This document shows positions 1 through 7,382 of a stretch of 10,368 nucleotides of DNA, piece after piece (position 1 is the first letter of the stretch; every line of letters begins with the position of its first letter). This stretch comes from Bacteroidia bacterium (GTDB taxonomy: Bacteria > Bacteroidota > Bacteroidia > Chitinophagales > Saprospiraceae), in assembly GCA_030431945.1 (NCBI GenBank), contig JAUIIF010000104.1, positions 1 through 10,368 of the forward strand, written 5' to 3'. A program made the position numbers and the translations under genes. The notes under the pieces were generated by a model. That model was not told the origin of the DNA. It saw only the letters and a program-made list of their open reading frames with translations, and ran no database searches.

Positions 1-2
1 AC

Positions 3-3000
3 CGGCTGCAGCGGTGGCTGCAGGTAGACAGCAGCGACCAGCAGATGATCTTTACGATCACCGCACTGGACCACCAGAACCGGACGGTGGGCGCCAATGG
101 CCCCCTCAGCCGGATCAGTATGCTCTTGCCCGACGGATTTGACCCGGCCACCATTGCCGGTCAACAGATTTGGGTGGACAGTGTCCTGCTGGTTGACCGC
201 GACTTTGTCAGTCACCGCGTAGCTACCGACACCCTGACTTTTGCGGCCGCATCTTCCTGCTCCTTCACCGTAAATCCGGTTTGCGGCAGCAACGGAATTA
301 CTTACCTGAACGGTTGTTTTGCGGAGGCTGCGGGCGTCACCGTCTACACCCAGGGGGCGTGTTGGAACCCCGGGCTGGTGGTCGGCAACATGAACCCGGC
401 CGCAGAATGTCCTACCGCCTATGAGCCCGTATGCGGTTTCAACGGCGTTACTTATTCCAATGCCTGTGCCGCCGAGGCGGCAGGAGTCGTAAATTACTTT
501 ACCGGCACCTGCTCCGCAGACTTGAGCTGCTATGACCCCAACCTTATTCTAATCAGCAGTGGTACCAGCCTTAATCAGGCCACCGGCGTCATTTCTCTTG
601 CCTGTACCGACGGGAACGGTCCCGTATGTGGATGTGACGGAGAACAATACGCCAGCGCCTGCCTGGCGGAAGCGGCGGGTGTCCGGGGTTACACCACGGG
701 CGGGTGTGATGCGGACTGTATCGTTCCGGCCGACATTACGGACACTGAAGACTGTGGCACCGCCACCGACTTTGTCTGTGGCTGTAACGGGGAAACTTAC
801 ATCAACCCCTGTTATGCCGAGGCCGCCGGCCTGCAGTCCTACACGGCCGGACCGTGTAACGGATCATCCGGCTGGTGTGATGAAGCTACCGTCATTGCGT
901 GTGGCGATTACCTGCCCAACGAATCCACCATCGGTGCGGGGAATCAGATTACCAGCTACCCCGGGGCTACCAGCGTACTGATGCAGGGGCCGGACCGGGT
1001 CTACGTTTTTGAAAAGACGACTGCCGGCGACCTCCAGGTCGGGCTCGAGATCATGACCCCCGGCCTGAACATGGACCTGTTCCTGCTCACCGGAGACTGC
1101 GGCAACTACACCGTAGTTGGCTCCAGTACCTATTCAAACAACCAAACCAATAACGAAGGGATTGTCCTTGAAGACGCCCCGAATGGCACCTACTACATCA
1201 TTGTCGATCAGGCCGCGGCCGGCGTGGGGGGCAATTACCGGCTGGAGTTGAGCTGTGGCTACCTGGACTGCAGTGACCGGGTGCCCCTGGCCTGCGGTAT
1301 CCCCTACCATGGCACCAATGCCGGAGGAGCCGATGACGTAAGTACCTACAGCTGCGGCCCCCGCCTTAACGTGGAGAACAACGGACCGGAAATCGTGCAC
1401 AGTTTCACGACAACGGAGGCCGGGCTCGTCACCATCGACCTGGTGGGGTTGAATGCAGATCTCGAATTGTTCCTCCTGAGCGAATGTAGCCGGCGCAGCT
1501 GCCTGCAGTACAGCCAGAACCCCGGCACCACCCCGGAACAGATCGTCCGGCACCTCCCGGCCGGCACTTATTACGTAGTGGTGGACGGATATAATGGTGC
1601 CGTTTCCAACTACACCCTGAACGTAGATTGCGCTTCCTCCTGTGCACTCACGGCGGAAGTGACCGGGCAGACGGGGTCCGATTGCGGCCAATCCGGCGGC
1701 AGTATCAATTTCTGGGTCGAAGGAGGCACGCCCTTGTACACCGCCCATTACGTTGGCCCGGTTTGTCGGTCGGCCAGCAGTACGAGCGGTGATTTTACCT
1801 TTACGCACCTGCCCCCTGGCGACTACGTAGTCACGTTTGAAGACGGCAGTGGCTGCCAGTTGATCGTTCCTTTCACCATCAGCAGTGCTGACGGCGGGCT
1901 GGATGGCATCATGACGCCTTCTCCGGCCGGTTGCGGTGAAGAAGGACGCATTGACGTCAGCCTCACGACCAGCGGTGCAGCACCCTACACCATTTACCTG
2001 AGTGGTGACCTTACCCGCACTTTTACCACCAACTCCGCCAATTTCGTTATCCTGCCCCTGCCGGCAGGTCATTACTCCGTTACCGTTGTCGATGCCGGCG
2101 GCTGTAGCTTTTCCGAAAACGTTACGGTGGGAACGAGTGCCGGCAACCTGGACGTAACGACCTGGACGGAACCTGCCGGCTGTGACGGCAGCCTCGGCGA
2201 GATCGTCGTTCAGGCCCCTAACGGTGCCCTGCCCTATTTCGTAACCGTGAGCGGTCCGGTAAGCGGGAGTGCTTCGGTAAACGGATACAATTTCCGGGTA
2301 CGCTCCCTTCCCGCCGGTGCTTATACTTTTACCCTGACCGATGCTTTTGGCTGCTCGTACGAAACCGACCTGGTAGTCTTGGGCGGCGACCTGGCGGCAG
2401 CCGTATCGGCTACGCCGGCTAACTGTGCCCTCCCGGGCGCCGCCCGGGTGAACATCACCAGTGGCCAGCCGCCCTATACCATTAATTATACCGGCCCGGT
2501 ATCCGGGACGGTGACGACTTCGGAGGCGATAACCGTCATCAACAACCTGCCGACGGGCGCCTATAACTTTTCCATTTGGGCGGCGGATGGTTGTGATCAA
2601 TCCGAAACCGTATTCGTGGGGGATAATGGTGGCAACCTGGACTTTTCCGTCACCCAGATGCTGGCGGCCTGTGACGGCAACAACTCCGAATTACAGCTAC
2701 TCATCAACGGAGGAACTCCCAATTATACCGTGACGTACACAGGTACCGTTACCGGTAGCGTAACCGTAGGGGGCAATGGCACCGCAAACCTGAGTCTCCC
2801 TCCGGGCAGCTACAGCTTCACCGCTACCGATTTCGGCAACTGTTCCGCCACCACCGAACTGACCGTCAACGGCGGACTCTCTTCCGCTGACCAGAGCAGC
2901 TTCCTGATCGGCAACGATTGTGGGCAGCTGGACAACATCCGTACCATCGTCTTTAGTGGTGATGCCCCCTTCCAGGTGGCGGTCACTACCGATGCCTGCC

Positions 3001-6000
3001 CGGAAGCCAACCAGACCTTCATCTCCAATACCGGTACTTTCGATCTTACGGATTTACCCAATTGTACGTACACCATTGCGGTGACGGACGCCAATGGCTG
3101 CACGAGCAGCCAGATTGTCATTGTGGAGGTTGACCCGGAAAACAGTTTCCTCGAACTTACCGCCGGTGATGGTGCCTGTGGCGGACTGGGGTACATCGAC
3201 CTGGAGGTGACTGCCGGGGAACATCCTTACTTCATCAACTGGACCGGACCGGTCAACGGCAGTGTCAACCTCGTCGGTCAGGTCTACCGGGTCAACAACC
3301 TCCCGGCAGGTACCTACCATTTCAGTCTTACCAACAACGAAGGATGTGCCGCCACCCAGCACATTACCCTGCTGAACGACGGCACCCTTGACGTTATCTC
3401 CAGCGTCGTCACGGACGATTGTGGTGTACCCGACCAAATCTGGAACGACATTGAAGGGGGCGTAGGCCCCTATACCGTAACGGTAACCCGGCTGTGTGAC
3501 AACGTGGTCGTAGACGTAGAAATGAGTGGTGCAGGGTTTGAAATCATTAACCTGATTCCCTGCGACTACAAGATTGTTGTCGTAGACGCCAACGGCTGTA
3601 TGACCATGCGTACCGTAACGATTGATCCGTATCAGCTTTTCAACGCGCTGGTAACCAACGGCGTTTGCGGACAACCGGGCAGCATCGAGCTCATGGTGAT
3701 GAACAGTAATGCCGTTGGGCCTTACACCATCACTTACTCTGGGCCGGTAGGCGGCAGCCTCTCGGACGTTGATGGCCAACGAACCCTGGAGGGACTACCC
3801 GCCGGCACCTACACCATTACCATTACGGACGTCAACGGCTGTACCGAAACGGAAACCGTAACCCTGACGGACATCCCGAGTGACCTGGAACTGCAGACAG
3901 CACTGATCAATAATGACTGCGGCCAGTACAACCAACTTTGGAACGACATCAACGGTGGTACAGGACCATTTTCCGTGGTGGTCACGCGGCTTTGTGACGG
4001 GCAGATCGACACCACCTTCACCCAACCGGGGCGTGGTTTTGAATTAACGGACCTGGACGAATGCTGCTACAAAATCACCGTAACGGATGCCACCGGCTGC
4101 ATGGTCATGACCGAAAGCTGCGTGGAAGACCCGGCTGCGAACCTGGTGAACATCACCCCGGTCAGTGGCCCTTGCGGGGAGGACGGCCGGATTGATTTGT
4201 CCTTTATTCGCGGAACAGCGCCTTACAACGTAGTGTACACCGGCCCCGTTTCCGGTAACAATACGGTAAACGGTAACGTCTTATCGATTAACGATGCCCC
4301 GGCGGGCACCTACACCATTGTCGTAACGGACAGTAATGGTTGTACGGAAACCGAAACAACCACCGTGGTGGAAACCACGAGTAACCTGGTGCTACAGGCG
4401 GCGCTTATCTACAATGAGTGCGGGCAGTACAACCAGATCTGGGTGGACATTTTCAACGGCACCGGTCCGTTTGCCATTGAAGTCATCCGACTGTGTGACG
4501 GCACAACGATGACGGAATTCGTTACCGGGGAAGTAGGCTTTGAGCTCACGGACCTGGAGCCCTGCGATTACAAGATCATCGTGACTGATGCTGCCGGCTG
4601 TATGGTCATGGACGTAATAACGGTATTCCCGGGAGCAGTTGACCTCTTCGACCTGACCTCCGTTTCGGGCGAGTGTAATGAACTTGGCTCTTTCAACCTG
4701 CACATCACCAGCGGCCGCGCCCCCTTCCATATTGTTTACAATGGACCGGTAAGCGCCGACTTCACCACCTCCGACACCCTGCTGAGCCGCAATGATCTGC
4801 CCAGTGGTGCCTACACCCTGTTCGTGACGGACAGCCTCGGATGCAGCGAAACCGGCCAGTTCACCATTGAAAACACAACTACGGACCTGGACCTCGTCAC
4901 CTCACTCATCTTCAATGATTGTGGTCAGCTCAATCAGCTCTGGAACGACATTAATGGCGGTATCGGCCCGTTTGACGTGGAAGTAACCCGTCTTTGTGAC
5001 GGTACTGTGGACACGACATTCACCACGAGCGAGCGGCAGTTCGAGCTTTTTGATCGAATGCCCTGTACCTACAAAATCAAGGTTACCGACGCCACTGGCT
5101 GTATGGATATGGAATCGATTCAGGTCCAGTCTTCCTCGGCGAACCTCTTTGAGGTCACGATTGACAACAGCTGTGACAGCAGCGGCTTCCACCTCAACTT
5201 CATTGCCGGCAGCGCCCCTTACCGGGTGGTTATCGCCGGCCCCGTTACCCAACAATTCCTGGACGTAACGGAAGGCCTCTATATCCCTGCTCCTCCCGGC
5301 GACTATTCTCTCCGCGCCTGGAGCAATGACGGTTGCTCAGAAATGAATTTCTCCGGTATTACCGGCGGACAGAGCGGTGAGCTGCCGGAAGTAGGCTTCA
5401 CCCCCACTACCAACGGCCTGGCCGTTTCCTTTACCAACAACTCCGGCACCGGCAACTACGCCTGGGATTTTGATGACGGAACGGAGGGCAGCGCAGCTAC
5501 CAACCCGCAGCATAACTTCGCTGCCGCCGGCACGTACAATGTCTGCCTCACGGTAACCAACCCTTGTGGTGAGAACACGGCCTGCCAGGAAGTCACGGTC
5601 AGTAACAGTGCCAACGTGCAGATCATCATCGGCGGCGACAGCGGGGCGACGGGCACCACGGCCCGGATTCCGGTCTCCATTCAGGGAACGGATAACCTGG
5701 CCACCATTTCCGGCACCCTGGCCCTGAGTGACCCCGGCCTGGCTACCATTTCACACCTTTCAGCCGGAGCCATTTCGCCCCAGTACAACCCCGACAACCA
5801 GAGCTTTAGTTTTGTGGCTACGGGTACGGGTGGCGTCAACCTGACCGGCGACATCAACGTGCTGTTCTTTATTCACCTCGATTTAGGCCAGACTGCGGGT
5901 AGTGCGGACATTCTGCTGGCGGACAGTCCGCTGGCACTGGAGGTCAGTGCCGTCCGCAACGGTAATCCGATTCTACTGCCGGCAACTTACCTTCCGGGCT

Positions 6001-7256
6001 TTGTCGACATCTCCGCCAACGTTCTGGGCAACATCCAGACGCAGGCCCATACTACGGCTGGCGACCAGGTAGAGGCGGTCACCTTCCAGCTCTCAGAGCC
6101 GGACGGCGGTTACGTAATCGACCTGCCGGAAAACGAAGCGGGCATTGCCGGGACCCTGGCAGGCCTCAACATGGACCGGATGTATTACATCGAACCCATC
6201 AAGACCACCGACTACCGCAACGGGCTTTCCAGCTTCGAAATCTTCCTCGCCCAACGCTACCTGCTGGGGCAGGAGGTGCCGGAAATAACCAGCCCCCTCC
6301 AGGTGGTTGCCCTGGACATGAACTGCAGTCAGCACTTCAGTAACCTTGACCTGCTGATCATGCAGACGCTCCTGGTCGATGACATCGCAGAAGTACCCGG
6401 TTGCAACAGCTGGACGTTTGTGCCGGACAGCCACGTGTTCCCGGCAGACTGGCAGGAATCCCGCAACGTATTTCCCGCACCCCGGCGGGCAGAAATTGTC
6501 CTGCAGGGCGATACCATGGTAATGTTCACCGGAGTTAAAACGGGAGACCTGCTGGGGGATGCCGATGCTTCAAGAAGTGCCGGAACCCTTCCCATCACCG
6601 TTGCCTTACCGGAACAACTGACGGCCGGACAGGAATACGAATTAGCGTTACGGCTGGCGGATGCTGCCGAGCTGGTTTCCCTGCAGGGAATTCTGGAGGT
6701 AGCAACGGACCTGGAAGTTCTTTCAGTTTCCGCACCGGAGCTGCCGGGCCTGCGCCTGAATGAAAGCCTGCTGGCCCGCGGGCAAGTACGCCTCAGTTGG
6801 TTTAGTGAGACGGGGAATGCCCGGGCGCTGGACGCAGGTGCCACCATGGTTAAGCTGGCCGTGCGGGCTACCCGCAGCGGCCGCCCGGCGGCCGGGCTGA
6901 TCAAAGTGGTCGGTAACCGCGGCTTCGCCGCGGCCGCGCACAACGGACAGCACCAACGGCTGCTGCCGGACGTGCAACTGCTGACGCAGGAAGTAGCTGC
7001 GTTCCGCTTTCTCGGCGCGGCTCCAAACCCCGCGACGGATTTTGTGGTGTTGCGTTTTGAGGTGCCCGGCCTTACGCCGGTCCACCTGCAGCTTTTTGAT
7101 GCCCTCGGCCGGCCGGTAGTGCAGCGCGAACAGACCTTCCCGGCTGGTCCGCAGCGACTGCGGCTGGATACGCGGGCGTTGCCCGCAGGGGCTTACCATT
7201 ATCAACTTCGTGCCGGAACGGAGGTAGTTTCCGGAAAGGTTATACTACGACGGTAA
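3..7256 (+). CDS. Giant multidomain T9SS-secreted adhesin-like protein (5' partial)
   Basis: This is a predicted cell-surface or secreted protein exported by the type IX secretion system, probably an adhesin. The frame is open to the left edge (2417 residues visible). The ATG at 45 is not a credible start, because no signal peptide follows it and coding sequence continues upstream. In order it holds the end of a beta-sandwich domain (to about 250), four Kazal-like units (258-857), two PPC-like domains (876-1256, 1269-1631), fifteen SprB-like repeats (1641-5381), a PKD domain (5382-5603), a cohesin-like domain (5616-6014), a dockerin-like module (about 6015-6566), a second cohesin-like domain (about 6588-6980) and a T9SS sorting domain (7002-7253). 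The chain is rich in Thr, Asn, Gly and Asp and has regularly spaced cysteines, as expected outside the cell. No enzyme active site was recognised. A strong terminator follows 28 bp after the stop, so the gene ends its transcript. The adhesin role is inferred from domain content; the family assignment is firm. Confidence 0.93.
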   Translation, partial: RLQRWLQVDSSDQQMIFTITALDHQNRTVGANGPLSRISMLLPDGFDPATIAGQQIWVDSVLLVDRDFVSHRVATDTLTFAAASSCSFTVNPVCGSNGITYLNGCFAEAAGVTVYTQGACWNPGLVVGNMNPAAECPTAYEPVCGFNGVTYSNACAAEAAGVVNYFTGTCSADLSCYDPNLILISSGTSLNQATGVISLACTDGNGPVCGCDGEQYASACLAEAAGVRGYTTGGCDADCIVPADITDTEDCGTATDFVCGCNGETYINPCYAEAAGLQSYTAGPCNGSSGWCDEATVIACGDYLPNESTIGAGNQITSYPGATSVLMQGPDRVYVFEKTTAGDLQVGLEIMTPGLNMDLFLLTGDCGNYTVVGSSTYSNNQTNNEGIVLEDAPNGTYYIIVDQAAAGVGGNYRLELSCGYLDCSDRVPLACGIPYHGTNAGGADDVSTYSCGPRLNVENNGPEIVHSFTTTEAGLVTIDLVGLNADLELFLLSECSRRSCLQYSQNPGTTPEQIVRHLPAGTYYVVVDGYNGAVSNYTLNVDCASSCALTAEVTGQTGSDCGQSGGSINFWVEGGTPLYTAHYVGPVCRSASSTSGDFTFTHLPPGDYVVTFEDGSGCQLIVPFTISSADGGLDGIMTPSPAGCGEEGRIDVSLTTSGAAPYTIYLSGDLTRTFTTNSANFVILPLPAGHYSVTVVDAGGCSFSENVTVGTSAGNLDVTTWTEPAGCDGSLGEIVVQAPNGALPYFVTVSGPVSGSASVNGYNFRVRSLPAGAYTFTLTDAFGCSYETDLVVLGGDLAAAVSATPANCALPGAARVNITSGQPPYTINYTGPVSGTVTTSEAITVINNLPTGAYNFSIWAADGCDQSETVFVGDNGGNLDFSVTQMLAACDGNNSELQLLINGGTPNYTVTYTGTVTGSVTVGGNGTANLSLPPGSYSFTATDFGNCSATTELTVNGGLSSADQSSFLIGNDCGQLDNIRTIVFSGDAPFQVAVTTDACPEANQTFISNTGTFDLTDLPNCTYTIAVTDANGCTSSQIVIVEVDPENSFLELTAGDGACGGLGYIDLEVTAGEHPYFINWTGPVNGSVNLVGQVYRVNNLPAGTYHFSLTNNEGCAATQHITLLNDGTLDVISSVVTDDCGVPDQIWNDIEGGVGPYTVTVTRLCDNVVVDVEMSGAGFEIINLIPCDYKIVVVDANGCMTMRTVTIDPYQLFNALVTNGVCGQPGSIELMVMNSNAVGPYTITYSGPVGGSLSDVDGQRTLEGLPAGTYTITITDVNGCTETETVTLTDIPSDLELQTALINNDCGQYNQLWNDINGGTGPFSVVVTRLCDGQIDTTFTQPGRGFELTDLDECCYKITVTDATGCMVMTESCVEDPAANLVNITPVSGPCGEDGRIDLSFIRGTAPYNVVYTGPVSGNNTVNGNVLSINDAPAGTYTIVVTDSNGCTETETTTVVETTSNLVLQAALIYNECGQYNQIWVDIFNGTGPFAIEVIRLCDGTTMTEFVTGEVGFELTDLEPCDYKIIVTDAAGCMVMDVITVFPGAVDLFDLTSVSGECNELGSFNLHITSGRAPFHIVYNGPVSADFTTSDTLLSRNDLPSGAYTLFVTDSLGCSETGQFTIENTTTDLDLVTSLIFNDCGQLNQLWNDINGGIGPFDVEVTRLCDGTVDTTFTTSERQFELFDRMPCTYKIKVTDATGCMDMESIQVQSSSANLFEVTIDNSCDSSGFHLNFIAGSAPYRVVIAGPVTQQFLDVTEGLYIPAPPGDYSLRAWSNDGCSEMNFSGITGGQSGELPEVGFTPTTNGLAVSFTNNSGTGNYAWDFDDGTEGSAATNPQHNFAAAGTYNVCLTVTNPCGENTACQEVTVSNSANVQIIIGGDSGATGTTARIPVSIQGTDNLATISGTLALSDPGLATISHLSAGAISPQYNPDNQSFSFVATGTGGVNLTGDINVLFFIHLDLGQTAGSADILLADSPLALEVSAVRNGNPILLPATYLPGFVDISANVLGNIQTQAHTTAGDQVEAVTFQLSEPDGGYVIDLPENEAGIAGTLAGLNMDRMYYIEPIKTTDYRNGLSSFEIFLAQRYLLGQEVPEITSPLQVVALDMNCSQHFSNLDLLIMQTLLVDDIAEVPGCNSWTFVPDSHVFPADWQESRNVFPAPRRAEIVLQGDTMVMFTGVKTGDLLGDADASRSAGTLPITVALPEQLTAGQEYELALRLADAAELVSLQGILEVATDLEVLSVSAPELPGLRLNESLLARGQVRLSWFSETGNARALDAGATMVKLAVRATRSGRPAAGLIKVVGNRGFAAAAHNGQHQRLLPDVQLLTQEVAAFRFLGAAPNPATDFVVLRFEVPGLTPVHLQLFDALGRPVVQREQTFPAGPQRLRLDTRALPAGAYHYQLRAGTEVVSGKVILRR
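258..857 (+). repeat. Four Kazal-like units in tandem
   Basis: Four 35-residue units lie at 258-362, 408-512, 603-707 and 753-857. All share the pattern C-x7-C-G-x-[ND]-G-x-x-Y-x-x-x-C-x-x-E-A-A-G, closing with a C 14 residues after the third core Cys. This is the Kazal protease-inhibitor fold signature (PVCG..G.TY..AC) in a shortened form. Units 2-4 are led by a stretch resembling 'CxxPxLI', typical of Kazal-containing proteins of Saprospiria. Units 3 and 4 have 'CGC' where units 1 and 2 have 'CGS' or 'CGF'. In other proteins Kazal domains inhibit serine proteases. Here they could protect the adhesin or serve only as disulfide-stabilised spacers; the sequence does not decide this. Confidence 0.85.
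876..1631 (+). other. Two PPC-like (pre-peptidase C-terminal) beta-sandwich domains
   Basis: Two related segments at 876-1256 and 1269-1631 have the PPC hallmarks. Each has an early 'ACG' or 'ACGIPY' strand, a central 'D.V..F.TT..G...I.L' stretch, a 'D L.LFLL..C' strand and a final 'PAGTYYVVVDG' or 'PNGTYYIIVDQ' strand ending in a Cys. They are domains within the giant adhesin, placed between the Kazal units and the SprB-like repeats. PPC domains usually occur in secreted enzymes and surface proteins and are thought to help secretion or substrate binding. No catalytic partner domain is seen in the visible part. Confidence 0.75.
1641..5381 (+). repeat. Fifteen SprB-like adhesin repeats (79-86 residues each)
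   Basis: Fifteen consecutive units start at 1641, 1899, 2148, 2391, 2637, 2889, 3147, 3387, 3636, 3885, 4143, 4386, 4644, 4887 and 5145. Each begins with an L/F-x-x-x-T-like strand, has an early Cys-Gly, a 'G..PY.V.Y.GPV.G' core, a 'LPAGTYT..VTD.NGC' segment and a closing strand. This matches the SprB repeat of Bacteroidota surface adhesins. Units 1-5 are all of one kind (A). Units 6, 8, 10, 12 and 14 are a second kind (B), with 'DCGQ.NQ.W.DI', 'TRLCDG' and 'C.YKI.VTDATGCM', and they alternate with A units 7, 9, 11, 13 and 15. Equivalent stretches differ at many synonymous sites (for example near 3940 and 4940), so the copies are old rather than a recent DNA expansion. SprB carries gliding-motility adhesion in Flavobacterium; a comparable adhesive or filament role here is inference. 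Confidence 0.88.
5382..5603 (+). other. PKD domain
   Basis: This single immunoglobulin-like PKD domain sits within the giant adhesin. It shows the hallmark 'YAWDFDDGTEG' strand, then 'NPQHNFAAAGTYNVCLTV' and the closing 'CQEVTVS' strand. It separates the SprB-like repeat array from the C-terminal cohesin/dockerin-like part and probably acts as a rigid spacer. Two cysteines in 'PCGEN' and 'ACQE' may form a local disulfide. Confidence 0.9.
5616..6980 (+). other. Cohesin-like / dockerin-like / cohesin-like C-terminal region
   Basis: This part of the giant adhesin has three pieces. The first (5616-6014) is a cohesin-like beta-sandwich opening with 'VQIIIGGDSG' and 'ARIPVSI'. The second (about 6015-6566) is a carboxypeptidase-regulatory-like strand set followed by a dockerin-like pair of helices. 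The first Ca-loop-like stretch is 'TTDYRNGLSSFEIFLAQRYL', the second is 'ALDMNCSQHFSNLDLLIMQT', and the module ends with 'GVKTGDLLGDAD'. The third (about 6588-6980) is another cohesin-like sandwich ('LPITVAL', 'GQEYELALRL'). This arrangement is common in Saprospiria surface proteins. The dockerin loops are degenerate: the first lacks the usual series of Asp/Asn ligands. Intramolecular clasping or Ca-dependent stiffening is plausible but inferred. Confidence 0.65.
7002..7253 (+). other. T9SS type A C-terminal sorting domain
   Basis: The last 84 residues match the Por/T9SS type A sorting domain. They contain 'APNPATDFVVLRFEVPG', then 'HLQLFDALGRPV', 'LDTRALPAGAYHYQLRAG' and the final 'GKVILRR'. 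In known systems this domain directs the protein through the type IX translocon, where it is usually cleaved and the product is anchored or released. Its position at the extreme C-terminus, just before the TAA, confirms an intact 3' end and assigns the organism to Bacteroidota. Confidence 0.95.
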
Positions 7257-7284
7257 GATATCCTTAGCCCGCTATTTCTACTGC

Positions 7285-7325
7285 AACAGCCCCATCCTGA
7301 TCCTTCAGGATGGGGCTGTTTTCTT
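7285..7325 (+). terminator. Rho-independent terminator of the adhesin gene
   Basis: A perfect 16-bp inverted repeat (arms 7285-7300 and 7305-7320, loop TCCT) is followed by TTCTT, so with the end of the right arm the tail reads TTTTCTT. It starts 28 bp after the adhesin stop codon. The T-rich tail lies only on the plus-strand side, so it serves the plus-strand gene. The stem would also form in any minus-strand read-through transcript. Confidence 0.92.
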
Positions 7326-7338
7326 GTCCGGTCCAAGG

Positions 7339-7380
7339 AAAAACAGGGGGGGGCAGCCCAGAGCAGTTGCTCCGCGCTGC
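7339..7380 (-). terminator. Probable terminator of the isomerase gene
   Basis: Read on the minus strand, a hairpin begins 2 bases after the isomerase TAA. It has an outer stem GCAGC/GCTGC (7376-7380 with 7353-7357) and an inner stem GAGCA/TGCTC (7368-7372 with 7361-7365), with a weak 3x3 internal region. A run of C and then TGTTTTT (T tract 7343-7339) follow. The C run between stem and T tract makes it non-canonical, hence the moderate confidence. Confidence 0.5.
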
Positions 7381-7382
7381 AC

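Noticed and set aside
45..47. ATG at 45 as the true start of the adhesin gene
   Set aside because: The frame stays open to the left edge with coding-like residues, no signal peptide follows this Met, and the sequence begins in the middle of a beta-sandwich domain. The gene starts outside the window.
1134..2600. Long minus-strand open frame (488 codons) opposite the adhesin gene
   Set aside because: It lies wholly opposite a clearly coding, domain-rich frame. Its translation shows no recognisable domain, and long stop-free antisense frames are expected in GC-rich repetitive coding DNA. Other antisense frames in 2810-5255 are rejected for the same reason.
1641..5381. Repeat array as CRISPR or minisatellite DNA
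   Set aside because: The periodicity is in the protein. The DNA of the units differs at many synonymous sites, there are no short identical repeats with unique spacers, and the frame is continuous.
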